Shown one piece after another: positions 1-8,279 of a stretch of 23,314 nt of DNA (the stretch's first letter is position 1; every line of letters starts with the position of its first letter). This stretch comes from Sulfopaludibacter sp035551455 (lineage in GTDB: Bacteria; Acidobacteriota; Terriglobia; Bryobacterales; Bryobacteraceae): NCBI GenBank assembly GCA_035551455.1, contig DASZMZ010000317.1, positions 1-23,314 on the forward strand, written 5' to 3'. Under the pieces are notes generated by a model. That model was not told the origin of the DNA and made no database searches. It saw nothing but the letters and a program-made list of their open reading frames with translations. The position numbers and the translations under genes were made by a program.

Positions 1-10
1 GGAAATCCTT

Positions 11-62
11 TTCACCGCCGAGACACCGAGGCGCCGAGGAAGCACAGAGGGACAGAGGAACA
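11..62. repeat. Degenerate intergenic repeat of CACNGAG-type units
   Basis: The stretch is a run of imperfect 8-9 bp units ending in GAG (ACCGCCGAG, ACACCGAG, GCGCCGAG, AGCACAGAG, GGACAGAG). It lies downstream of the minus-strand flavoenzyme gene and is not part of a convincing ORF. From general familiarity, sequences of this style (accacggagacacggag-like) recur between genes in many unrelated bacterial genomes; I cannot confirm copy number here. Next to it, 85-98 forms a small GGGCC/GGCCC hairpin with a 4-nt loop but no T-run, so I do not call it a terminator. Confidence 0.45.
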
Positions 63-142
63 GGCGTTTTTCATGAATTTTGGCGGGCCGCTAGGCCCAT
101 CCCAACAGACGACACAAAACGATCGTCTATGCTACTCGAAGG

Positions 143-1540
143 TCACGCCCCGGCGCCGGTCGATGCGCCCGGTTTGATGTTCTGATTCACGCGGAAGAAA
201 TTCTCGGGGTCGTACTTTGCCTTGACGGCGGCCAGCCGCTCGTAATTGTCGCGGTAGGTGGCGCGAATGCGGTCCTCGCCCTCTTCCATCATGAAGTTCA
301 CGTAAGCGCCGCCGGCGCCGTAGGGGTGCAGCGCGTCGTAATAGGCCTTCGCCCAATCCGTGATGGCCTCGCGATTGGCCGGGTCCGGGTCGACGCCCAC
401 GATTACCTGGCTCCACTGCGCGTCGCGATAGCTCCACGCCGTCTCGTTCGGCCCGACCTTGTGGGCCGCGCCGTTCACCGGATAGATGTGCATGCTGGAG
501 TGGAGCGTGGGCAGTTTGGAGCCGTGCTCGAAATGGCGCGCCACCGCCTCGTCGCTCAATTCCTTGAAGAAATCGGCCTTCCAGTACCACTGCAGACCGG
601 GAGGATACAGGCCGTCGAACATGCCCTGCAGCATGGGGAAGGGCATGGGCACGAAGAACTCAAAGGCCGGTGGACGGTAGCTGCGAATCGGCTCCAGGAT
701 GGCGTTGGCCTGTTCCATGGTGCCCGGGTAGCACCAGACGATGCCGCACATCTTCTTAAAGTGCAGCGCCTCGGGGAAGGGCGGACCGGGCGGCACGGTC
801 AGGAACGCGAAGAAGCCATTGATCTCCTCCGGCGCCTGCACGATGAATTCGCGATACCACTTCAGCACGTCCTCGGTCTGGTCCAATTCCCAGAGCATGG
901 GACCGGCGCAGACGGTGTGTACGGGATGCGCCTGGAACAGGAACGACGTCACCACGCCGAAATTGCCGCCGCCGCCGCGCAACGCCCAGAACAGATCGGG
1001 ATTCTCATCGGCGCTCGCCACCACGAACGTCCCATCGGCCAGCACCACGTCCGCCGACAGCAGGTTGTCGATCGTCAGGCCGTACTTGCGCGTCAGGTGT
1101 CCGAGGCCGCCGCCGAGCGTCAGTCCGCCAACGCCGGTGCTGGATACGATGCCCGAAGGAACGGCCAGGCCGAAGGCATGCGCCGCATGATCCACATCCG
1201 CCCATTTGTTGCCGCCGCCCACGCGGACCGTGCGCGCCGAGGGGTCCACGTGCACGTAGCGAATGGGCGCGAGATCGATCACCAGGCCGTCATCGCAAAC
1301 GCCGAGTCCGCCGGCGTTGTGGCCGCCGCCGCGGATGGAGACTTTCACGCCGGTTTCGCGCGCGAAGCGGATGGCCGCCATGACGTCCGCCACGTCCGTG
1401 CACTGAGCGATCAGGCGCGGCTTGCGATCGATCATACCGTTGTAAACTTTTCGGGCGTCGTCGTACCTCGCGTCTTCCGGTTCGATGATTTCGCCGCGGA
1501 ACTGGCCGCGGAAGGCTGCGATGGATTCTGGTGTGAGCAT
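143..1540 (-). CDS. FAD-binding oxidoreductase, berberine-bridge-enzyme (BBE) type
   Basis: A 465-aa PCMH/VAO-fold flavoprotein oxidising an unknown substrate. The N-terminal FAD domain carries RGGGHNAGG at 70-78; His74 is at the position that binds FAD covalently in BBE-like enzymes. The second flavin loop is SSTGVGGLTLGGGLGH. Aligned to bicovalent family members, the cysteine that makes the 6-S-cysteinyl bond appears to be Val, so only the histidyl link is expected. The C-terminal BBE segment is clear (YVNFM, then NYERLAAVKAKYDPENFFRVNQNI). There is no signal peptide, so it is probably cytoplasmic. The ATG is preceded by AGGAGAGG at good spacing. It starts 18 nt after the regulator gene ends and is probably co-transcribed with it. 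The substrate cannot be read from sequence; sugar, alcohol or polyphenol oxidation are known family options. Confidence 0.93.
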   Translation of the reverse strand: MLTPESIAAFRGQFRGEIIEPEDARYDDARKVYNGMIDRKPRLIAQCTDVADVMAAIRFARETGVKVSIRGGGHNAGGLGVCDDGLVIDLAPIRYVHVDPSARTVRVGGGNKWADVDHAAHAFGLAVPSGIVSSTGVGGLTLGGGLGHLTRKYGLTIDNLLSADVVLADGTFVVASADENPDLFWALRGGGGNFGVVTSFLFQAHPVHTVCAGPMLWELDQTEDVLKWYREFIVQAPEEINGFFAFLTVPPGPPFPEALHFKKMCGIVWCYPGTMEQANAILEPIRSYRPPAFEFFVPMPFPMLQGMFDGLYPPGLQWYWKADFFKELSDEAVARHFEHGSKLPTLHSSMHIYPVNGAAHKVGPNETAWSYRDAQWSQVIVGVDPDPANREAITDWAKAYYDALHPYGAGGAYVNFMMEEGEDRIRATYRDNYERLAAVKAKYDPENFFRVNQNIKPGASTGAGA

Positions 1541-1558
1541 ATTTCCTCTCCTATGCGT

Positions 1559-4500
1559 TTACTTTGACAGTCCGGCCGTTCCTAAAGCGTTCTGCCGGCC
1601 GCCCTCCAGCCGTTCCAGGGCGCGCATCTCGAAAATGTGCGACCCGCTCAAACGCGCCGCTTCCACTGCCTTCCGGTAGCAGGCGCGAGCCTGCTCGTCA
1701 TTGCCGGTGAGCCGCAGGATGTCGCCCTGAATACGATGCAGATCGCCCGCCGCCCAACTCTCCCCGTTCTTACTCTGGAAGGCAAAAGCATTCGACAGGT
1801 GGGCAGTCGCCTCGCCCAGGTTTCCAGCCGCCGCGCAGACTTCGGCCAGCCGTCCCAGGTAAAAGGGCAGGCGGACTTCGGCACCGGTGCCGCGCAGATC
1901 TTCCAAGCCGCGGCGAAACTGCGGCAGCCCCTGTTCCAGATTTCCCTCCATGCAGGTGGCCCAGCCCGCCAGAACCTCCGCCATGGAAAGGTAGTAGGCG
2001 AACTGATGCGCCCGGCAAACGGTAACGGCTTCCCGAGCCCATGGCAGCGTCCCCGCGCTATCGCCGCTGAAGGCATGGAGCATGGCGGCATAATCCAGCG
2101 CGATGGCCTGGCTGAAAGGATGCGCCATGCGCCGCGCAGCCCCCACGGCCTCTTGCAGAAACTCGATCGCCTTTTCCGGCTTGCCGGCGTGACCGTGCAG
2201 ATGCGCCAGATACGAACGGCAGAACACGCCGATATCGGGACCGGCAAAGAGCGCGAGTTGCGAGAACCGCTCGCCGGTGTGTAGCGCCAGCGACGCCTCC
2301 ATATTTTGCAGGGATTGGCGCAGATCCCCCAGGTGGAACAGGCTGCAGCCGATGACGAAAAGGCCGGCCATTTTCGATTCCCTGGTGGCGGCCCGATCCA
2401 GAAATTCCTGAGCCACCTGGAGCGACGCTTGCAGATCGCCGCGCACCACGTGGAACACCCAGGCGCCGCTCAGCACCGCGAAGATATGTTTGGCTTCGTG
2501 CAACTGGCGCGACAGTTCCAGCGCGCGCCCGTACGTCTCGCCCACTTCCGCCATGGCGTAACCGTACGTGGTCACCAGCGCGGGGCCGAGAGTGACCAGG
2601 ACTTCCAGCTCCAGTTCCTTGCGATGCGCCGTCTCCGGCAAATCGCGCGCCAGCGCCACGGCGCGCCGCAGCAAGCCAGCCGCCTCTGCATCGGCATACC
2701 GCTGCTTATTGAAGGCAGCCGCCGCGCAGTAGCGGCCAATGGCTTCTTCCGCCATGCCCGCCGCTTCGAAGTGAGCCGCCAGTTGCGCGCTCTGGCCCTG
2801 GAGATCGCCGGCGTACACTTCCTCCAGCGCGCGGGCGATGCGGCGATGCAGGAAGCGGCGGCGCACCAGGCTCAATTCGGCGTAGGTCACTTCGCGCAGC
2901 CGGTCGTGGGTGAAATCGTATTCCGACGCGCCGTGACTTTCAATGATGCGCCGCTGCCAGAGTTCGTCCAGCGCGCGGACCAGGCTGTCCTCGTCCCAGT
3001 CCGTAGCCTTCGCCAGGAGGTCGAAGGAGAAGGCGCGTCCGATGGCGCTGGCCGCTCCGGCCAGTTCGTACGACGCCTTGGAGAGCTGCGCCAGGCGCGC
3101 CGTGATCACGGCGTGAATCCGCGGAGTGCCCGCCGGATTGCTGAGTCCCGCGCGCACGCTCTCCACCACGAAGAGCGGATTCCCCTTGGTGGCCCGGTAA
3201 AGGCTGCCGAGGTCGGCCTCATTCAGGCGGCCGGAAACTTGCAGCGCCAGTTCCGTGGTCTCGGCGGCATCCAGAGGAGCCAGGGGAATCTCCACCACCT
3301 GTTCCGATTGACGCAGCGCGCCCACGAGTTTCTGGAAGGGATGATCGCGGCCCGCCTCTTCGGAACGCAGCGTGGCCACTACCAGAATGCGCGCCGCGGC
3401 CGCCGACCGGAACAGCGATTGCAGCCACTCGAAGGAATCCGAGTCGCACCACTGCAGATCGTCAATCAGCAGCAGGAGCGGCTTCTCGGCCTTACCGAAG
3501 GCGGCGTTGAGCGACTCGTAAAAATGCAGCCGCTCCCAACTCTGCAGCAGAGGGCGCGGCCGCTCGAGCGAAGGATTCTGATTCAGGATCTCTGGCAGTA
3601 CGCGCGCCAGCTCGACTAATTGGGCCTGCGAAAGCTGCGTCCGCGCCTGCTCCAGGTGCTTCTCGCGCAGCCATTCGGCGATGGGCGCATACGCCACATT
3701 CCCCTGACCGGCATAGCAGCGCGTGCGCGCGGCGGCCTGCTGTTGGCGCGTGCAGCGCGTGTAGAATTCCTCCGCCAGACGCGATTTTCCAATGCCGGGC
3801 TCGCCCGAAATCACCGCCAGTAACGGACCCTTGCGCATCGCCAGCCGGTGACACTCCAGCAGCTTTTCCCACTCCTGCCGTCTGCCCACCAGTGGCTGCG
3901 ATTGTGCTGGAGCGGCGTGCGGCGCGTCCGATGGCGCGGGTGTGGCTTCCGTTTTCAGCACACGTTCGAACAGTTCGCGTGTGGCCGCTCCCGGCTCCAC
4001 GCCCATTTCGCGGCGCAGCACGCGCATGCACTGATGGTAGGCGCGCAGGGCGCTGGCCCGGTCGTGATTCGCCGCATGCAGCCGTATCAGCAGTTGGTGA
4101 TGCGCCTCGCTTAAGGCGTCCAGCGCCACCAGCCGTTCGGCATGCCCAATGGCGGCCGCATAGTCGCTGCGTTCTTCGGCCATGGCGGCCAGACGCGTCA
4201 AACACTGAGCCAGCCGCTGCCGGTAGTGCTCGCGCCGGGGACGCAGCCACTCGTCGTAGAGTCCGGGAAGCAGATCGTCCTGGTAGAGCCGCGCGGCTTC
4301 TTCGAGGTCTTCACGGCCGCCGCGGGCCAGCGCCGCGTCGAACTCCAGCACGTCCACGCTGCAGGCCGGATCCCGCGGCCACTGCACGGTGTGATTGTCC
4401 GAAAGCAGCAGGCCGCTCCCGGCGGGCAGCGAGCGCCGCAGGTGATGCAGCAGTTGGCGCAGATTGGTGCGGGCCTGCGATTCGCCCGAATCCGGCCAGA

Positions 4501-4657
4501 GCAGAAAGGCCAGTTGCTCGCGCGATTGCGCCGCGTCGCCGTGCAGCACCAGGTAGGCCAGCAGAGAATGCAGGCGATTGGTGTTCACACTGGTGACCGG
4601 GCTGCCGCCGCAGGTGATGCGCAGACTGCCGAACAACTCGATTCGAATCAAACTCAC
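1559..4657 (-). CDS. BTAD-family transcriptional activator with AAA ATPase and TPR-like C-terminus
   Basis: A roughly 1032-aa SARP/MalT-like regulator. It begins with a winged-helix OmpR-type DNA-binding domain (about 3-90; RIELFGSLRI, then LAYLVLHGD, LLWPDS, ARTNLRQLLHHLRR). A BTAD helical domain follows (about 100-240; DDLLPGLYDEWL, ending REMGVEPGAATRELFERVL). The AAA ATPase starts at LVGRRQEW (about 256), with Walker A GEPGIGKS at 285-292 and Walker B LLLLIDDLQWCD at 394-405. The remaining 450 residues are helical repeats of TPR type, a likely ligand or partner sensor. No C-terminal LuxR helix-turn-helix is seen. The reading frame stays open for another 178 codons upstream, but that part lies antisense to the amidase gene and lacks family features. 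I start at the GTG directly before SLIRIELF; a TTG two codons later, 6 nt behind GAGG, is equally plausible. It likely controls the flavoenzyme downstream and perhaps the divergent amidase. Confidence 0.9.
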   Translation of the reverse strand: MSLIRIELFGSLRITCGGSPVTSVNTNRLHSLLAYLVLHGDAAQSREQLAFLLWPDSGESQARTNLRQLLHHLRRSLPAGSGLLLSDNHTVQWPRDPACSVDVLEFDAALARGGREDLEEAARLYQDDLLPGLYDEWLRPRREHYRQRLAQCLTRLAAMAEERSDYAAAIGHAERLVALDALSEAHHQLLIRLHAANHDRASALRAYHQCMRVLRREMGVEPGAATRELFERVLKTEATPAPSDAPHAAPAQSQPLVGRRQEWEKLLECHRLAMRKGPLLAVISGEPGIGKSRLAEEFYTRCTRQQQAAARTRCYAGQGNVAYAPIAEWLREKHLEQARTQLSQAQLVELARVLPEILNQNPSLERPRPLLQSWERLHFYESLNAAFGKAEKPLLLLIDDLQWCDSDSFEWLQSLFRSAAAARILVVATLRSEEAGRDHPFQKLVGALRQSEQVVEIPLAPLDAAETTELALQVSGRLNEADLGSLYRATKGNPLFVVESVRAGLSNPAGTPRIHAVITARLAQLSKASYELAGAASAIGRAFSFDLLAKATDWDEDSLVRALDELWQRRIIESHGASEYDFTHDRLREVTYAELSLVRRRFLHRRIARALEEVYAGDLQGQSAQLAAHFEAAGMAEEAIGRYCAAAAFNKQRYADAEAAGLLRRAVALARDLPETAHRKELELEVLVTLGPALVTTYGYAMAEVGETYGRALELSRQLHEAKHIFAVLSGAWVFHVVRGDLQASLQVAQEFLDRAATRESKMAGLFVIGCSLFHLGDLRQSLQNMEASLALHTGERFSQLALFAGPDIGVFCRSYLAHLHGHAGKPEKAIEFLQEAVGAARRMAHPFSQAIALDYAAMLHAFSGDSAGTLPWAREAVTVCRAHQFAYYLSMAEVLAGWATCMEGNLEQGLPQFRRGLEDLRGTGAEVRLPFYLGRLAEVCAAAGNLGEATAHLSNAFAFQSKNGESWAAGDLHRIQGDILRLTGNDEQARACYRKAVEAARLSGSHIFEMRALERLEGGRQNALGTAGLSK

Positions 4658-4664
4658 CCTCGTC

Positions 4665-4693
4665 TGGCGAGATAGTACCACGCCCGTTATACT
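4665..4693 (+). promoter_or_regulatory. Predicted promoter of the amidase gene (leaderless geometry)
   Basis: The -10 is TATACT (5/6 consensus) at 4688-4693. A weak -35, TGGCGA, lies 17 bp upstream. The -10 ends 6 nt before the ATG, so the expected transcription start falls on the start codon. No Shine-Dalgarno is present. The divergent regulator starts 42 bp away, so both promoters share this gap. On the minus strand TACTAT (4677-4672) is a possible -10 for the regulator. Confidence 0.5.
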
Positions 4694-4699
4694 ACCCGC

Positions 4700-6139
4700 A
4701 TGGCCCGTCACATCTCGCGCCGCGCCCTGCTTGCCGGCGCCTCCGCGGTCCGCCTTCTCGCCCAGTCGAAACCGGCCGGCGAACCGGAATTCTGGACCCT
4801 GGCCGAGGCCGCGGCGGCCCTGCGCACGCGCACCATCTCTTCCGAGGAGCTGACCAGGCTCTGCCTCGCGCGCATTCGCAAAGTCGATCCGAAACTCAAC
4901 AGTTTCATCACAGTCACTGAGGAAGCTGCCCTCGCGCAGGCCCGCGCCTGCGATGGACGTGCTGCCGCTGGTCCGCTCCACGGCATCCCCATCGCGCTGA
5001 AAGACAATATCGATACGGCCGGCATCCGCACCACCGCCGCCAGCAAAGTCTTCTTCGACCGCGTACCCACCGCGGACGCGGAAGTGGCCGCGCGCCTGAA
5101 GGCCGCCGGCACGGTCCTGCTGGGCAAGTTGAATCTGGATGAGATGGCGTTCGAGGGCACCGGCACCACGAGTTGCTTCGGACCGGTGCACAATCCGTGG
5201 AATCTCGACCGCATTACCGGAGGCTCGTCCGCGGGATCTGCTGCCGCTCTGGCCGCGGGACTCTGCTACGCCTCGGTTGGGAGCGACGATGGCGGCTCGG
5301 TGCGCATCCCGGCGTCCTTCTGCGGCATCACGGGCTTCAAGACGTCGTACGGCCGCGTCAGCACCCGTGGCGTGGTGCCGTCCGCCTACTCGCTGGACAC
5401 AGTCGGTCCCATGACCCGAACGGCGGAGGACGCTGCTCTGGTGCTACAGGTGCTGGCCGGCTTCGACCCCGCCGATGCGATTACGGCGGACGCGCCGGTG
5501 CCGGATTACACGGCCGCCCTCCGCGCACCGCTGTCCAATTTGCGACTCGGCATTCCGCGCGACTACTTCTTCGAGGGTCTGCATCCCGAAGTCGGGGCGG
5601 CGGTAGAGGCCGCCATCCGCCTGCTGACGCCCAGGTTCCACGAGGTCCGCGACATCGTGCTGCCGCGTTTCCAATTCGTCCCCAACGGCAGCTACGATGT
5701 GGAACTGCTGCACTATCAGGCGCCGTTCTTCCGCAAGACCCCGGAACTGTACCATCCCTGGTCCCGCCGCCAGTTGACCGGGCTCGAAAGCGTCACCGCG
5801 GTCAATTACGTGGAGACGCTGCGGCGTTTGCGCGAGTGCCGCCGCGAGATCCGCCGCATCTTCGAACAAGTCGATATCCTGCTGCTGCCGACCAAGCGCG
5901 ACGTGGCTCCGACCATCCAGTCCACCGTGGACGAGAGTTACCAGCGGCCGCCCAGTAATACGTCGGCCTTCAATCGCTTTGGAACTCCGGCGATGTCGGT
6001 GGTCTGCGGATTCTCGAAGGAGGGACTGCCCGTCGGCCTGCAGATCGTCGGGCCGGCGTTTGCGGAAGCGAGAGTTTTGGCCGTCGCCCACGCCTTCCAG
6101 CAAGCCACCACCTGGCACACCCGCCACCCGGCAATATAG
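4700..6139 (+). CDS. Amidase-signature family hydrolase, probably exported
   Basis: A 479-aa Ser-cisSer-Lys amidase related to GatA. It should hydrolyse a C-N amide bond; the substrate is unknown. The signature runs from GGSSAGSAAALAAG at 174 to GSDDGGSVRIP at 194-204. By family spacing the triad is Lys101 (IALKDN), Ser176 and nucleophile Ser200. The N-terminus SRRALLAGASAV resembles a twin-arginine signal, although the hydrophobic stretch is short and holds an Arg, so export is likely rather than certain. Length is normal for the family. There is no gatB or gatC nearby and the N-terminus is extended, so a tRNA-amidotransferase role is unlikely. The gene diverges from the BTAD regulator with only 42 bp between start codons. 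The ATG has no Shine-Dalgarno and sits 6 nt after a good -10 box. Confidence 0.92.
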   Translation: MARHISRRALLAGASAVRLLAQSKPAGEPEFWTLAEAAAALRTRTISSEELTRLCLARIRKVDPKLNSFITVTEEAALAQARACDGRAAAGPLHGIPIALKDNIDTAGIRTTAASKVFFDRVPTADAEVAARLKAAGTVLLGKLNLDEMAFEGTGTTSCFGPVHNPWNLDRITGGSSAGSAAALAAGLCYASVGSDDGGSVRIPASFCGITGFKTSYGRVSTRGVVPSAYSLDTVGPMTRTAEDAALVLQVLAGFDPADAITADAPVPDYTAALRAPLSNLRLGIPRDYFFEGLHPEVGAAVEAAIRLLTPRFHEVRDIVLPRFQFVPNGSYDVELLHYQAPFFRKTPELYHPWSRRQLTGLESVTAVNYVETLRRLRECRREIRRIFEQVDILLLPTKRDVAPTIQSTVDESYQRPPSNTSAFNRFGTPAMSVVCGFSKEGLPVGLQIVGPAFAEARVLAVAHAFQQATTWHTRHPAI

Positions 6140-6175
6140 GCCTTCGCTGCTGAGAAGTCCCTAAGCGATCAAATA

Positions 6176-6267
6176 GCCGCGGATTCACACCGATGAACGC
6201 CGATAAGAAGTACGATGTCTCATGTAAAACGATGTCTTATCGGCCTTTATCTGCGTGAATCGGCGGC
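6176..6267. repeat. Imperfect inverted repeat, GATTCACNCNGAT-type intergenic element
   Basis: The left arm (6182-6207) and the reverse complement of the right arm (6236-6261) agree at about 22 of 26 positions. The shared core is GATTCAC, GAT, AA and CCGATAAG. The 28-nt loop carries the direct repeat ACGATGTCT twice (6212-6220, 6229-6237). The element lies between the convergent amidase and glycosyltransferase genes, where a long stem could end transcription from both sides, although it has no T-tract. The core resembles GATTCACGCAGATGAACGC-like sequences that I know from intergenic regions of many bacteria; copy number in this genome is unknown. Confidence 0.65.
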
Positions 6268-6302
6268 CCATGATTGGTGCAAGCCCGCGGCGCTGGTCTA
6301 CT

Positions 6303-8279
6303 TCACTGGCAGCCGAAGTTCTGCGCAGCCGCGAGCGCCAGGGCGGCGGCCCTCTGACCCTGTCCCGCCTGCCGGTACGCCGCCGTCAACTCCTGCGACG
6401 CTGCGCACAAGTGGCCGTGGACCAGCGGACAGGTCATGTCGATCGCGACAGACGTCCCTGTCTGCCGCACCGCACAACCGGACCCCGCCGACTGCCGGTA
6501 CACATTCACCAGCGCCGCCGGCAGGAGCGGCGAAGAATTCCCATCCTCAATCGCCTCGATCAGGACCATCGCGGCGCGCTCCCAGTTGCCCTCGGCCTGC
6601 CAGGCGCGGGCCGTCTCCACGACGAATTCCGGATCGCCGCTGTGCGACCGGCCGTAGGCCAGCGGTTCCATGGCCTTTTCAGGCTGCTTGAGCGCAATGT
6701 ACGTGCGGCCGAGTTCCAGGTAGAGCGGCATCCAGCCGGCGGCCTTCACCCGCTTCCCGTGTTCCAGGTTGACCTGTTGGATCTGCTCGATCTCCAGGGC
6801 TTCCACCTTCCGCCCATGCTGCAAGGCGGCCAGCGCCTTCGGATAGTCGCCCTTGAGCCGGTAGCACAGGGCCGCAGTGGCATACGGCCGCGGCGTACTG
6901 TGATTGTCGGGCAGCCCACCCAGAATTTCCAGGCTCCGATCGGCCTCGGCGGCGGCCCGGTCGAGTTGGCCGGCAGCGGCGTACTGTTCCGCCAGCGTCG
7001 TATGGGCTTTGAAGTTCTGGGGATAAGCCTGCGCCACGCTGGTCCACAGACTGACATCGTCATGCCAGACCGGATTGCGAGCATACGTCGCACCCGCGAG
7101 CGCCAGGCATACTAGTCCGGCGGCGGCCCAGACGACGCGTGGATTGGGCAGCCTGCGCGCCAGTTCCCGGAGTCCCCAAGCCACACATCCGGCCAGGCCC
7201 ACCGACGGCAGGTAGACGAAGCGCTCGGCCATCACGCTGCCGATCAGCAGCAGCAGGTTTGAGGTCGGCGCCAGCGTGCCGAAGAAGAAGGCCAGGAAGA
7301 AGAAGAGAGGCTTGGCGCGCCGGTAGGACAACACCAGCAGCGCCACAGCCCCCAGGCACACGGCGAGGGATGCCAGGGTCGCCGGATCCGTCCAGCCTCC
7401 CGGCGCTATGGAGTTGTAGGAGTAATCCGCCGATTGATGGAGCGGGAGGAAGAACAGGCCGATGAACTTACCGACGATCTTCACCGCGGTCAGCTTGGCC
7501 GTCCAGAAATCGTAACCGAACAGGGGATTGTCCGCGTAGGGGATCAGACCCACGGGGAGGCGCGCCTGCAGGTCGGCGCGAAACTCGAAGAAGATGGCGA
7601 AAGGCAGGGCCATCGCGATATAGCCGGGGATTCTCTGCGACCACGACGCACGTTGCGGCCAAGTCAGGTCGTACAGCAGCATCACGGCGGGCAGGACGGC
7701 CGCCGCCTCTTTCGAGAAGATGCCGATCCCGGCGGCGATTGCGAGTCCGGCCAGCCAGGTCCATTTCCGTCGTCCCTGAGCGGCGGCGGCGCCGATATGG
7801 CAGACCAGTCCGGCCAGGACGCCGAAGGCTGCCATCAGGTCGGCGCGCCCCACGATATTGGCGACCGATTCGGTGAGCAACGGATGCAGGCCCCACAGCG
7901 CGGCAAGCGCCAGCGCCCACGTCGCGTCCTCCAGAATCACGAGGCCGAGCCAGTAGACCAGCAGGAGGTTGGCAATATGTAGCAGGAAGTTGAACCAGTG
8001 ATACCCGGCCGGATTGGGACCGTTGCCCATCACCGCGTAGTTGAACAGGTAGGAGAACGTGGTGAGCGGGCGGTAAAGGCCCGTGGTGGTGCTGTTATAC
8101 CAGTATTCCTCGTTGAGGATCAGGTGCACGTTCTGGTCGTTCCAGGCGTGGACGCGCGAGTCCTTGAGAATGGCGGTGGAATTGTCGAAGACCATACCGC
8201 CCTGAAAGGAATTAGAGTACGCCAGCAGCGCCAGCAGGGTCAACGCCGCCAGTCGCCAGGCGTGGGTCTTACTGGGCAC
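6303..8279 (-). CDS. TMTC-like multi-pass membrane glycosyltransferase with C-terminal TPRs
   Basis: A 658-aa protein. The first 400 residues are a GT-C-type integral membrane domain with about ten hydrophobic helices. It has landmarks of the TMTC O-mannosyltransferase family: an acidic first loop (MVFDNSTAILKDSRV, 29-43), YRPLTTFSYLFNY, NIVGRADLMAAF (141-152), FSKEAAAVLPAVMLLYD and AERFVYLPSVG (351-361). From about 415 there are TPR-like repeats beginning KAHTTLAEQYAAAGQLDRA, expected outside the membrane. The likely role is sugar transfer from a lipid-linked donor to an exported protein or glycan; donor and acceptor are not shown. The start is GTG, overlapping the last 11 nt of the glutaminyl cyclotransferase gene (GTGCCCAGTAA), so translation is probably coupled. 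The alternative is a TPR protein with a membrane domain that is not catalytic, since the usual acidic pair is reduced to a single Asp-Asn. Confidence 0.82.
   Translation of the reverse strand: MPSKTHAWRLAALTLLALLAYSNSFQGGMVFDNSTAILKDSRVHAWNDQNVHLILNEEYWYNSTTTGLYRPLTTFSYLFNYAVMGNGPNPAGYHWFNFLLHIANLLLVYWLGLVILEDATWALALAALWGLHPLLTESVANIVGRADLMAAFGVLAGLVCHIGAAAAQGRRKWTWLAGLAIAAGIGIFSKEAAAVLPAVMLLYDLTWPQRASWSQRIPGYIAMALPFAIFFEFRADLQARLPVGLIPYADNPLFGYDFWTAKLTAVKIVGKFIGLFFLPLHQSADYSYNSIAPGGWTDPATLASLAVCLGAVALLVLSYRRAKPLFFFLAFFFGTLAPTSNLLLLIGSVMAERFVYLPSVGLAGCVAWGLRELARRLPNPRVVWAAAGLVCLALAGATYARNPVWHDDVSLWTSVAQAYPQNFKAHTTLAEQYAAAGQLDRAAAEADRSLEILGGLPDNHSTPRPYATAALCYRLKGDYPKALAALQHGRKVEALEIEQIQQVNLEHGKRVKAAGWMPLYLELGRTYIALKQPEKAMEPLAYGRSHSGDPEFVVETARAWQAEGNWERAAMVLIEAIEDGNSSPLLPAALVNVYRQSAGSGCAVRQTGTSVAIDMTCPLVHGHLCAASQELTAAYRQAGQGQRAAALALAAAQNFGCQ

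Noticed and set aside
85..98. GGGCC/GGCCC hairpin as a terminator of the flavoenzyme gene
   Set aside because: The stem is only 5 bp with no T-tract on the transcript strand.
326..1567. Long open frame opposite the flavoenzyme
   Set aside because: It is a mirror of a strong family-matched gene in high-GC DNA, with low-complexity His/Arg-rich translation.
2306..3619. 437-codon frame opposite the BTAD regulator
   Set aside because: It covers the regulator's ATPase and repeat region, lacks a ribosome-binding site and has biased Gln/Arg composition.
4658..5191. In-frame upstream extension of the BTAD regulator (178 codons)
   Set aside because: It lies antisense to the amidase-signature core and has no family features; the winged-helix domain begins right after the GTG at 4657.
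4700..6139. Amidase as GatA of a tRNA amidotransferase
   Set aside because: The protein has an exported-type N-terminus and there is no gatB or gatC nearby; the signature alone does not separate GatA from other amidases.
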